Source of the DNA: Spongospora subterranea | Taxonomy: Eukaryota; Endomyxa; Phytomyxea; Plasmodiophorida; Plasmodiophoridae | Assembly: GCA_900404475.1 (NCBI GenBank) | Contig: OUQQ01000348.1 | Location: forward strand, 1 to 20,822 | Direction: 5' to 3' | DNA: 20,822 nt | Shown: one piece after another, positions 1 to 9,741 of the stretch | Position numbering within the stretch: position 1 is the stretch's first letter | How the letters are laid out: the number at the start of each line of letters is the position of its first letter | Program-made: the position numbers and the translations under genes | The notes under the pieces: generated by a model | What the model saw: the letters and a program-made list of their open reading frames with translations, nothing else | Database searches by the model: none | What the model was told of the DNA's origin: nothing

Positions 1-154
1 TCTCGGTCTTGCGACGGAATTCATCCCAGTTCTTTCCGGTGAATTCCGGGATCAGTTTCAGTCTCGAGTTGTGTTTCGAGAGATTGACTTCTTCTTTTAA
101 CCGGTGGTGGTCCAAGTTCTGTTGTTGTTCTGTTGTTGTTGTTGGTTTGGCGAG
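1..154 (-). mobile_element. possible Gag-like N-terminal fragment, runs off left edge
   Basis: On the minus strand the frame is open from just after a TGA (155-157) to the window edge, about 51 codons. It reads a Thr/Gln-rich stretch, a charged stretch, and then LKLIPEFTGKNWDEFRRKTE. This last part resembles the start of Gag in copia- and gypsy-type retrotransposons, where a 'P-x-F-x-G-x-x-W/F-x-x-F/W' pattern precedes the helical domain. There is no ATG in this frame; a nearby ATG (minus, 157-155) lies in another frame. The fragment may be an exon, a frameshifted relic or coincidence. The GTT/CAA microsatellite at about 119-146 makes low-complexity open frames on both strands, which lowers the value of length alone. 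No LTR or primer-binding site is recognisable nearby. Confidence 0.25.
119..146. repeat. GTT/AAC trinucleotide microsatellite
   Basis: An imperfect run of GTT units, interrupted by CTGTT, encodes poly-Asn, poly-Thr or poly-Gln depending on the minus-strand frame. Confidence 0.8.
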
Positions 155-157
155 TCA

Positions 158-579
158 TTTGTCTCGGTGTCCTGTTCTTTGTTGTTGGTTGCTCTTCTTC
201 CCCTCGCCTGACCCTCAAAACCGGCCAATCTTGTATATCACTGCTTGATATAATTCAATGACAGATTTGTGTGTCGACCTAAACGTTTTCTTCTGTTGGC
301 TACTCAGGAACCCATCGTCAGACGTTACATTCGTGGCAAACTAATTTACCTGCAGAATTGTCGGCGTGTTTACCATAAAAAAGCTTGTTCAGTCATGAAA
401 ATACAACTGAGGTCCCACGTGATAATCACTGATATGTTATAGGTCAATTCCGTTCTGGTATTGCTTCCCAGCCAGTTTACATGTTCCCTCCCTCCCGTTC
501 AAACAGAACAGCTCACAACAATTCTGAGAACGGAATCAGGTGTCTATCCAGGTGTGGATAACGTTTAATGTATATAACT
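158..579. other. intergenic stretch, no gene seen
   Basis: Apart from the edge fragment no credible coding frame is visible here. The stretch is moderately AT-rich and lies downstream of the minus-strand gene that stops at 580-582, so part of it should be that gene's 3' UTR. Confidence 0.4.
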
Positions 580-1748
580 TTATCGTTGAAGGACAGGGCG
601 CCTGACCTTCACATCGACACGACTTTTTGGTATCTGAATGGCCGGCGATATCCACTCGCCGCAGGAGCAAGGCGATCCGCTCCAGTTATATGATCCGATC
701 CTGGACCTGCAATAAGGGCACCACAGTTTCCCAGCTGCCTCGCACAGCGCGTCATTCCACGCGTCCACCGCTTCCGACAAGAAAATCGAACCGCAATCGC
801 CGCTACCTTTATCATGAACCGCGACCTCACTCAGATCAAATACAAATCGGCTGCAAGCTTTACAGCTGAAATATTCATCCGAAAAAACCCTGGGCGGTTT
901 TTGAGTAGGATTTGATAACACACTTGGAGCTGGAAAAGCCGGAAGTATTGAAAGTGATGACAAATGGGAGACGATGACGTCGAAATGAGCTTGCATTCGG
1001 GTGAGAAACAGAATGTAAAGCTCGATGGGGCCGAATTGGCAGTCGATTAAATCATGGGCAAATCGAGAGTGAAGGTCAACGACATTGATCCAATACCCTT
1101 GGCCTATAGAAGAGGAGACGAGTTCGGCGGGACAAACCGGAATTAGGAATAGATCTGTGGCATTTCCTGCATCTACGAATTCTGTGAATCAGAAAAAAAA
1201 GTATAATGTGAAAGGAATTGTCAAACAGAAAGGTAATGGCTCTACTTTGTAGAATTACAAACACACCGAAGAAGCAATTTTTGAGAAAAAGTCGCGAAAA
1301 TGACCCGATGGAGAAAAATGGGAAAAAATATTCAAATCATGTAAAATAAGTAAGGCAACGTGAAAACAAGTTGAGGGAACGGGAACACAAATCATCCATC
1401 ATTTCGAATCAAGGTATTAGAGAAAACCAAACAATTTGGACATTAGTTACCGGATAGACGAAGCATTCCTTTAGCGGAGCGTAAACGCTTTGATAATTTG
1501 CTGGCCGAACCAAACGCCGCCCCCGTACTGACTTCCAATACTTGACTTATCCTGGGAAAGGGATCCATAAAATCGTCGTCATTGTCGCTGGTCACGACCA
1601 AATCGTGATAAAAACGAGAGCTCTGGTATCGAGTGTCCAAGCAGTTTTTCCAGCTCATGATCCATACCGAGCCGTTTTCCCGGCGCGTATACGGGACCAC
1701 CGATGCAATGGGAACCGGCCCAAAACGTTTTTTTGCAGCGCCAGGCAT
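580..1748 (-). CDS. YVH1/DUSP12-type zinc-binding protein without visible phosphatase domain
   Basis: Two exons on the minus strand, 1748-1451 and 1181-580, joined in phase across a 269-nt intron (donor gtaact, acceptor ttcacag), give 299 residues. Residues about 203-294 match the C-terminal zinc domain of YVH1/DUSP12, which in those proteins supports 60S ribosome maturation. Seen ligands are CKAC (206/209), VHDKGSG (His222), Cys229, CPYC (254/257) and CSCG (271/273), with the signature RIGSYNWSG and the ending SPAIQIPKSRVD. The first 200 residues show no HCxxGxxRS phosphatase loop and no other family I recognise. Exon 1 (99 residues, starting MPGAAKKRFG) has an acidic DNDDD patch near residue 70. 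Start at 1748 is the first ATG in frame. It follows the CLASP-like gene on the same strand. The zinc domain is secure; the exon 1 join is an inference from phase. Confidence 0.72.
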
Positions 1749-2241
1749 GATTTTCACAGAAAATCAGCCACTAAAACTGGTCGAAGGCCGCGCAAAATTT
1801 TGCGCAAATCCTACGCAAATTTCACAAACCCCTGATGAAACCAGGAAATTATCGCCAAATACTAGTTCTACTTTGATGATTGCGCAGGGGAAGTACTTAC
1901 TTGGGTACAGGTATAAACAGGTTTGAGAACGCTACTGTACTGATTTATCGGGACATCGAAGTTGGACTACTAAACATTTGCAGATAAACTGACAGTGTCA
2001 GAGATAGAGCTTTAATGAGATTGTGCTATAGATCGATGAATGAATTTAAAAGTGAAGAAATGCATCTGAAACTCAAAACTGTGTAGGCCGTCGTTTTCGC
2101 ATGATTCTCAAAGATCGCCGGACCGGTGAGAATAACGTCTGACTTGTTCCATCCTAATCGAAACAAAAGGTTAGTGACGATAACCAGGAGAAATTCTCCA
2201 AAAAAAAATATATGAGCTGAAAAATTACACTAAACAACACC
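1749..2241. other. spacer between two minus-strand genes (promoter of the YVH1-type gene)
   Basis: No credible gene is seen. It should hold the 3' UTR of the upstream CLASP-like gene and the promoter of the YVH1-type gene. The clearest element is the palindrome at 1790-1805. Plus-strand open frames here are antisense to exon 1 and have no recognisable product. Confidence 0.45.
1790..1805. promoter_or_regulatory. perfect 16-bp palindrome GCGCAAAATTTTGCGC
   Basis: The sequence GCGCAAAATTTTGCGC equals its own reverse complement. It ends about 42 bp upstream of the ATG of the minus-strand YVH1-type gene, and further CGCAAA copies follow it (near 1802-1820). It could be a dimeric transcription-factor site; the factor is unknown. 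Confidence 0.4.
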
Positions 2242-5200
2242 TCAGCGACTGACATTTTTAACTATTTGCCAGGAGTGGAAATCGCCTGTCCCTTGACGGG
2301 AAGACGGCGATGGACCAGCAGGAACAACTCGATCCAAATCAAGGTCCCATTCTGGGGCGGCTGTAACACCAGTGACATCGAAATCAAATTGGCGAATGAT
2401 CGGCGTGCTAGTACGACGTAGACGAACGTGGGCGATGTACGCAACCATACAAAAAAGTCCACAAAACGCAGCGTATAAATAAGCCGCCGTCGCCCGAGAC
2501 ATCAGCGACAACATGAACCCCTCAGCAATCTCTTCGTCTGCTCTCTGCAACTCAGAGAACTCCTCAGGAATTTCTTCGTCTGTTCTCTGCAACTCAATCC
2601 TTGTCGGTTCATCTTGATCAATTTGAATGATGGGGGATGTGGCGAACTGCGCGAGTTCAACTTCACTTGTAAATGTTGCGTCAACGACTTCATGATCAGG
2701 TTCCTCATCTTGATTAAGTGTTGAGACATTAGTATCTACATCTCTTTCAAAACAAGCAACGCCAAGTTGTTCGTCACAATTGACGTTAGAACAGACATTT
2801 TCGTCATTTTCGTCACAGCTCTCAACCTTGCTAAGTTGATTGGCTTCAGAACCATCAGAATCTTGAAACAATGGCCCTTCATTAGAAAAATTCCCGGCTT
2901 GGACGTCGATCTGGGGACTTTGAGATACAGTGATAGACTCTAAAATCAAACCTTGGTTTGTATCATCTAAAGGCAGGACTTCCACATTGTCTTCGAGAAT
3001 TGGAATCCCAACACGGCGAGCAGGTTCGGCTAGTATCACTGAATCATCACAATCATCTTGATAGTGCAAATTATGATCGTTGAACGGTGGTGCATTCTGA
3101 TCAAACGCCGACATTAATGAAGAAACGGGGCCAGATTTCGCAGCAATTACAGACAAAAACACAATAAAAATTGAAGAAAGAATAAACCGAAGCCAGGACG
3201 AGTCTCCACCATCGGAGCAGTCAACTTGATCCTGGACTCCATCATCACAATTAGGGACCGCCGAGTTGGATTCGGAAAAAGGCACGTCCGGAGAACGCTG
3301 GGGTGAAACAGTATCGTCCATTTGAGTCAGATACGATGGCAACTTGTTTACAGGAGGCGAAACTGGATTGACGGGAACGGCTATAGAACGAGGGACAGGA
3401 GATGATAAAACAGCATTGATCATGTCCTTGGGCGACGTTGGACAATCAGACATTGGAGCAACTAAGCTGTGAAATTCATCAAAAGCCGAGGTTTTCGTCC
3501 TACACCGATAACAAAATTAGCCTCAACGTTTCCCAAAACAATGTCAGATACTTACATTGATGGGCTAATGAGATCATCATTAATAATGACGGTTTGGACA
3601 TCTTCTGAACCGCAAGTAGAAGCTGCAGAAGGAGAATGCATCGACCGGATACAATTTGAAAGTATTTGCAGCTCGTTCTTAAGATGACAATAATTCGTTT
3701 GTGCATCGATATCATCTTCAGGAGAATAAGCTCTTTCACTTGTTTAAGAAGCGAGTTTATTACCTGTTGAAGAATCCGAATCCGGATACTCACGGGCGTC
3801 GGCGCGAGAAAGAACAGCACCGGATTCAGCAGCTATAGAAGACGCTATAGAAACATCTAAAGAATCCTCGGTTTCATCCAGTAATTGGCCGGCAGTGCAA
3901 GAAGACGAAGAAGATTCGTCATCATGAAAGTCGTCTGTACGTCCAACTATAGGAGTCCCAAGAACTCGTGAAGTAAACCTAAACCATTTATGATGAAAAT
4001 CTGATGAAAAAACGCAAGCAACTCAAGCAACCTCAGAGAGGAGTGTTTGACCAAGGGTGTCGAATCTGAAGCAGTCGGTCTGTTTGCTGAGCTGAACCCC
4101 TCTAAAAACGCCAGAGGAATGGGGGAAAGAGCAGGCGACATGGCAGCCATGGCGCTTCGTTCGGGTGAATACGGTTGTTCAAACTTCAGTACAGGAAGAA
4201 CAATCTCAGGACTGTTCGCAACCATGTCAACTTGAGGAGTCGAATGGTTCTGAGGAACGGCAATAGTGATAATGTCTGAAGAAGCGCTACCCAAGGTAAA
4301 CGAGCTTTCCCGACGGATTCTTGCTTTAATTTCGGCAAAGTTCAACTTGGCATAGGGTAGTTCCTGAACAAAAATCGAATCTAAAATACATTGAATTTTA
4401 GAAACACAAGTATCTGACTTGATCGTGTATGTTTTCAACGTCTCCAGAACCGTCAACACGAGAGGATAAAGATAAATTCTCTATTGTTGTGATAACGTTT
4501 TCTAGATCCGGATATTCCAAGATGATTGTTTTCCGCATCTTAAAATCAAACTGAAGGTAGATACGTGAGCTGTCGGAGGGCCAAATTTTGGCGAATTGGT
4601 GAAAAAGACGCTTCCCCGCAGAGCGGACATCTTTGGTTGAGTCACAGCAGACCTATATAATGGTTGCTCAAATAAAAAATATAAACTGGACTATTTACAC
4701 ACCTTGGTGAAAATATCGCCAATATCTGACCGAAACACTTCTAGGTGATGAGGATCCCATTTCTGCAACGCTAATGTTATATATTCCACACATCGGCATC
4801 GGACAATTGGGGACTTGTTCATGAAGGATTCACGGATCAAAATTTTGATGGAACCGACGTGGGAGTGGATGATAATCCGCCGAATACACTCGTCTCCTGA
4901 GGAAGACATGACCTGCACAGAAGATCGTAAGTTTACGCTATGGCAGAGCATGAAAAATACCTTCTTGGCAATACGAAGTAGATCACAAAGTCGCATAAAC
5001 AGGTTCTCTGCAAACACTTCAAAATGAAATCCAAGACATTGAGCTAGGTCCCCGATAGTTGAGCATGCTTGCTTGACAACCTATGAAATTGCACATCGCA
5101 TTAGCGTTATATGAGTGAATTTTGGTCCCACATGGATCTGACCTGAGAACGAAGGTCCACTAACTGAATGCCCAAGCCATTGATTAAAGGTTCGCAAGCC

Positions 5201-6131
5201 TCAGCCAGAGCTGATGGAGCAATCTGCCATGTAGTGAACCGACTCACCCTCTTCAGGGCGTCAATACGGTCTTGCCAAGGTCCGTGTTTCGAAGATAGCA
5301 AGGCGAGTACGTCAGGAATCTGAAAAAATAACATCAGCGGTACGTCAACCGTGTTCAAGCGAACATCACGAAAATAATAACGGACATATATAGCTAAGAA
5401 AAAGTTATACAAAGAGGAAAGCCGACAAAATAGTCATGTGAAATTGAGACAAATCGGAATCGTACTTCAATTTGGACTTGGTCAATAGCACGGCCTCGGC
5501 GAAAGGACATCGGCGTGCCTTCACGACTGATCGGCATTTTCGGTCGAGAAGGAGTACCTTCCGTGGATAATCGACGTGGGCTGGAAGCCGGATCAGGAGC
5601 AGCCTCATCAAGGATTGGAGACGGTTCATTAACAACACAGTCGAATTCGTCATAAGGATGATGAAGAGAACCATCTTTCTCGTGTTTACCCGGGCATGAT
5701 TCAAGTCCTTGCAGCTTGGGTGATATCTTAGAGTCTATGGAATTTGGCTGTGGCGAATCTGGAGACAAAAAACTGGAATCTTGATCCGTATTTATGTGGT
5801 GTCCATCTAGAAAAGAGGTCCTAGGAGGACTATCATTGAGAAGAAATGAATCATACGACTGTGTCGCCAAAAAGCTCGATTTTTTGTCGAAAAAACGGAA
5901 TTTCTGCTGGCCTTCGCTGATGTCGCTATCTAATGAGGACCAGGATGCTCGAAGGGAGGAGCTAATCGGTTGCAATGGGTTCCGTGAGACAGAGAACTCA
6001 ATTTCGTCGACATCGGCCGACATGGATGACAGTCCAGTTGGCAAGCGCTCAAACCGCTGGCGGAACTTTTCGGAGATAGCATCGTCAGGTGATAGCGCAT
6101 TGGGATGCATGTTCTGGCCAGAGACGGACAT
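2242..6131 (-). CDS. CLASP-like TOG-domain protein with two transmembrane segments
   Basis: Eight minus-strand exons join in phase: 6131-5466, 5319-5143, 5080-4703, 4652-4419, 4363-4032, 3978-3794, 3730-3556, 3499-2242. Introns are 146, 62, 50, 55, 53, 63 and 56 nt. The product is 1134 residues. Residues 1-222 are Ser/Pro-rich and disordered, ending in REGTP/RRGR basic motifs. Residues about 223-455 form a CLASP-type TOG (HEAT-like) array, a tubulin-binding fold: W..RIDALKRVSRF, GIQLVDLRSQVVKQAC, VFFMLCHSV, SPIVRCRCVEYITLAL, DSTKDVRSAGKRLFHQFAKIWP. Residues about 490-815 are low-complexity. A hydrophobic segment follows at 818-836 (WLRFILSSIFIVFLSVIAA), then about 215 acidic residues, a second at 1052-1074 followed by RLRR, and a 56-residue tail. 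First in-frame ATG is 6131. Both ends may face the cytosol, with the acidic loop in a lumen. The 3731 acceptor (gaaagag) is weak; other junctions are good. Confidence 0.8.
2519..2596 (-). repeat. 42-bp tandem duplication inside the CLASP-like gene
   Basis: Two adjacent copies with a 42-bp period encode ELQRTDEEIPEEFS and ELQRADEEIAEGF, just before the second transmembrane segment. The high DNA identity suggests a recent in-frame duplication. Confidence 0.75.
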
Positions 6132-7072
6132 AGGCCTTGGCAAGGCACAGCGACGTGCGATGCGAACCGCAAAACCAACAACGACACAAAAACACCAATG
6201 ATGGAGGAAGAAGGTTATTTAACATGCGCATGGGCTGCGTTCTAACTGTGTAATTTCAGACTTCCAGTGTGCGCGCCCTGTTCACTGCGCTGACTTGGGA
6301 AGAAGTGGCGGGAAACTGAAACTATTGGTCACGTTCATTGCCATGAAACATCAAATATCCCGACATGCGATTGATTGTCATTAGAATATATATTTGATGA
6401 TGGTGAACGGTTATTCTTTTTACTATATCATTTGCGCTGTCGATAGGCTGCAACCCAGTACCAATAGTGAAATTTGCTTATGACCCTGAAAAATGGTTTG
6501 CTTTTTTGAAAAATATCAGAAAAATTTGCGATAAACCCAAGACTGTAGATGTTAAAAAGTTGACGCTAAAGACAGTTCGTTTAGCATGAAGCGGAAGTAA
6601 TGAAAACACGCCAATGGAACCAATACCAGTGATCCATCGTCAACAAACAAAACAGGCATTGGATTACCAGCTTCTATGAGCTTATTACCTCGTCCATTTG
6701 TACTCATTTTACCAACTCTGAGAAAGTTTATAATTGATGAAAATTTCAAAATAGACTCTCCAAGTGTTTTATTACTATAGATGAAGCACCAACAGATTTG
6801 TGTCGGAGTTCAATCCTCTCCACCTACCATTCAAAACTCAATTGCTCTACATCGCGAGATAATTTGGGTTTTCCAGCGCTGGAGTTGAAATGTTGACTGG
6901 TACATACATGTGAATTTCATATTGAAAACATTCGCATTAAATTTCCACATTTTACGTTTTTAGAGGAATAACAAAACGATTTCTAGACCACGAAAACACA
7001 GTCCATTTTTCGAGTACGGTTTTGAAGGATCGTTCGTTCTTGGTAGAAGAATATCCTACGCTGGCAAAGAAC
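6132..7072. other. divergent spacer between CLASP-like and coiled-coil genes
   Basis: About 0.94 kb between two divergent starts, AT-rich on the right. A minus-strand frame with ATG at 6707 gives 51 residues (MSTNGRGNKLIEAG...) ending at 6552. It has a hydrophobic middle, no family match and two internal GGTAAT donor-like sites, so I do not call it a gene. Otherwise I see nothing definite beyond presumed promoters. Confidence 0.35.
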
Positions 7073-8248
7073 ATGACTCGTGGCATCAGGTCGTCGGTAG
7101 CCTTGGTATGGAATAGTCGTGACCACCGTGACACGTCTCCGGACCCGAATCGCTGGGAGACATCATCGACCACAACCTCCCCGATCTCCACGTCAAAACC
7201 AATCCACGTTCCTGAGACGAAATCGACCGAAACCAACCGCCACCAGAACGCATCTGGGGAGTCGAAACGCGCCCTTCGCCAGTTGACGAAGGAAAACCGC
7301 ACACTGAAGGAGCAGATCAATCAACTCAAAGCCAAAGTTATGAGCTCTGAAATCAAAGTCAATCGAATCCTTCACGTCGTTGCAGGCGAAGCGAACTCAT
7401 CTCAGCTTTTGCAACGAATCAACATCGTGGCCGGCTCGGAGCCGCAGAAATACGTCGTCGCCGTCAATATGCCGCAATCCAATGTGCAGCAGAAACAGGA
7501 TCGAGGAACATCGCCCCGTCCTGAATTATGCGGTAGTCCCGCCCCTGGATCGTCATCACCATATCAGCGCAACGTTATCGAGCGTCTGGAGACCCTGGTT
7601 GACACTCTGCAGAAGGAGGTTCGCAACAATATGGCGGAAATGGCCCAGCTCAGACAGCGAAACGCCATGCTGTTATTATCGACACAGGCAAAGGTTTCTG
7701 AACCCGAGCCGGATCAAACAAGTCCTCGAGCGAATCCTCATGCCGATAGCTTGGCGGTGTGCGGAGAGAATATCCTGCAATGCGAGCTCGGTCCGCCGTC
7801 AAGTCATGTGCGATTCGAATTACAAGGGACGGATGCCAAGCGGCGCAATGACAAGATGAGCAATTCCACCGCGGCAACCAAGGTTGCGTCGCAACGCCAG
7901 CAGATGATCGCCATCTCCGGCGAGTCTGTACGCTTAACAAATCCACGCGCCGCGTCTGATCTGGAACAGGAGGAGGCGAAAGCATGGAATTCGTTAATTA
8001 GCACAATCGCTGGACCAACCTCAAATGTTCGTCCTATTCTTGAATATCAGTTTGTGGTTCTGATTTCGGTTTCACAGAAATCGTCCTTGGATACGAGCGG
8101 ATTTCGAACAAGTAGACGCGTGGAAACGGCGTTGCGATGGCCAGGAGCGGCGATCCAACCACTTGGACGCCCCCATACCCAGATGCTGAATGCGCAGAAC
8201 TATCTGGGACAGCGCCAGCGCATTCAACGAGGCTCTCGATGGTCATAG
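7073..8248 (+). CDS. coiled-coil protein, function unknown
   Basis: An open frame from ATG at 7073 to TAG gives up to 391 residues. Two amphipathic coiled coils are visible: around residues 65-105 (ALRQLTKENRTLKEQINQLK region) and 170-210 (VIERLETLVDTLQKEV region). Between and after them the chain is polar and Ser/Pro/Gln-rich. No catalytic motif, signal peptide or membrane segment is seen. The C-terminus is uncertain: a pyrimidine-rich acceptor-like tract ends at the CAG before about 8080. Splicing from gttcgt (51 nt) keeps this frame. Splicing from gttaat (85 nt) moves to a frame reading NRPWIRADFEQVDAWKRRCDG and stopping near 8183; that tail looks at least as protein-like. The gene faces away from the CLASP-like gene and converges on the F-box-like gene. 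Confidence 0.5.
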   Translation: MTRGIRSSVALVWNSRDHRDTSPDPNRWETSSTTTSPISTSKPIHVPETKSTETNRHQNASGESKRALRQLTKENRTLKEQINQLKAKVMSSEIKVNRILHVVAGEANSSQLLQRINIVAGSEPQKYVVAVNMPQSNVQQKQDRGTSPRPELCGSPAPGSSSPYQRNVIERLETLVDTLQKEVRNNMAEMAQLRQRNAMLLLSTQAKVSEPEPDQTSPRANPHADSLAVCGENILQCELGPPSSHVRFELQGTDAKRRNDKMSNSTAATKVASQRQQMIAISGESVRLTNPRAASDLEQEEAKAWNSLISTIAGPTSNVRPILEYQFVVLISVSQKSSLDTSGFRTSRRVETALRWPGAAIQPLGRPHTQMLNAQNYLGQRQRIQRGSRWS

Positions 8249-8531
8249 CAATTCCGGTTGCAAAAAATTAAAGATATACCACATGTCAATACGAATCATA
8301 AAATAGTGGAAATCATTCTGCAGGCGCCATGTATAACAAAGACTACCCACTACAAGGATTGTGGACATATCTTGGTGAGGAGGTAATCGCTGACCCGATT
8401 CGAATGCGATTTCTGCTGACACGCATCAAGAACAGAACCTTACTTGCCAATTATTGTGCAGCTTAGACCTATTTTCGGGTCGCCATGTTGATTGAAATGT
8501 ACAGCTTTCGGAAACAAGAGAGAAAAATGTT

Positions 8532-9741
8532 TTAATGGCGTTTTTCAATATATCGAATTCGGTCGATCGTCAGGAATTCATTAAGATCGTAGAGAGCGTC
8601 TTCCACAGATTCGTATGGGACTTCCTCCCAATGCCAGTATCGATGCCAGATATAAAAATTACTGTACGACCGAACAACCCGAACCTCCTCGTCCGGATTG
8701 CTTCTCAGCATCTGCACGAGATTGGGAAACTGTTCGGAATCCAAGGTACGCCATTCGACATGTCCCTCGCAGACAACATCACACCCAGATTCGACCCTAA
8801 GTTGGTCATCATGGAGAACAAGATGTGCCGATTGTCGACAGCCGCAGGACGGTTGGGCTCCTCTCCTGAAATGACCGCCCCTAATCGGAAACAATGGGCC
8901 AGAACTCCCACTACGAAAACTGTGCTGAAATTTGGCGAATTCCTCCGAATTTGACCAAACTCCAGTCTTCAGAACAGTAACTTCAGATTCGATTTTCCTG
9001 AAGAATCGATGGTGAATCCGATCGCCTTCAGCAATGTAAGCGCCAATTGGCGAAGAATTCGGCGCTAAAGGAAATTCTTGCGCTGAATCAAAATTGAGGG
9101 TGCGGCGAGATAAGACCAATCCGGCTCCCTTTCCCCAAAGTTGGAGAGGCCCGATAACGGTATTCAGGGGAAGATTCGATGCTCTAACCAGGTAATCATT
9201 GTGGTCTTTGCGGCAGCGGATAATGAAGGCGCTGGCAAAGTTGACGTAGATGTGTTTCCAGCAGGCTGTGGCCGGGTCGACGGCGAATTTCGGGAAACTT
9301 TTACCGGCCCGCGTTAAATACCGCCATCGCTCATTGCGAATTATTGAAAATTCTATTTAATTGAACAAAACAACGTCAGCAAACTATTACAGACATGGCA
9401 TCACATGGATAGCCGTTCCAAAGAGGATGATGCATTGAGTTCTGGCGACTTAACAAAAGAATCAAATCTCAAAAAGTGCTTTTGAAACTTTGAATGCCTC
9501 ATATAATACACGAACCATCGATCAACATTGGTGTTCAGTTTCATAGTTTACTAAAGACTGGAATTCGGTGATGTTTTACAATCCTAACGCTGTCGGTACA
9601 ATTACCTTTTGAGAAGTGCTGGTCTATCGTTGCAATGGATAGCACGTCTTTAGGCTCCAAATAGGCCATCACACTTCTTGTTACGACATCTGTCGGCAGC
9701 ACGCCCAGTCGAAGAGTTTGCAACACATCAGATTCGATCAT
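8532..9741 (-). CDS. F-box-like protein
   Basis: Two minus-strand exons, 9741-9606 and 9352-8532, join in phase across a 253-nt intron (gtaatt to aaatag), giving 318 residues. Exon 1 carries an F-box-like start: LPTDVVTRSVMAYLEPKDVLSIATID, residues about 15-40. Exon 2 continues with RNERWRYLTRAG...DPATACWKHIYVNF, the 'R-W-x-x-L ... D-x-x-x-W-x-x-x-Y' pattern that ends F-boxes. F-box proteins hold substrates for SCF ubiquitin ligases by binding Skp1. The remaining 220 residues are unfamiliar. They have no WD, LRR or kelch repeats, and end in an acidic, aromatic segment (YIWHRYWHWEEVPYESVEDAL). The F-box has an insertion between its halves, so the call rests on pattern, not on a close match. 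ATG at 9741 is the first in frame. It converges with the coiled-coil gene. Confidence 0.6.

Noticed and set aside
6552..6707. Small 51-residue minus-strand gene
   Set aside because: It has an ATG but no family match, no context support and internal donor-like sites; it is compatible with chance.
6800..6830. tRNA 3' half (GGAGTTCAATCC box-B-like word followed by CACCTACCA)
   Set aside because: No matching A box, anticodon stem or 5' acceptor strand is found in the preceding 70-90 bases.
7230..7380. bZIP transcription factor in the coiled-coil gene
   Set aside because: The helix has heptad character, but no basic DNA-contact region with the N-x7-R spacing precedes it.
8050..8085. 28-nt intron in the coiled-coil gene
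   Set aside because: The join is in phase, but 28 nt is far below every secure intron here; 51- or 85-nt alternatives use the same acceptor.
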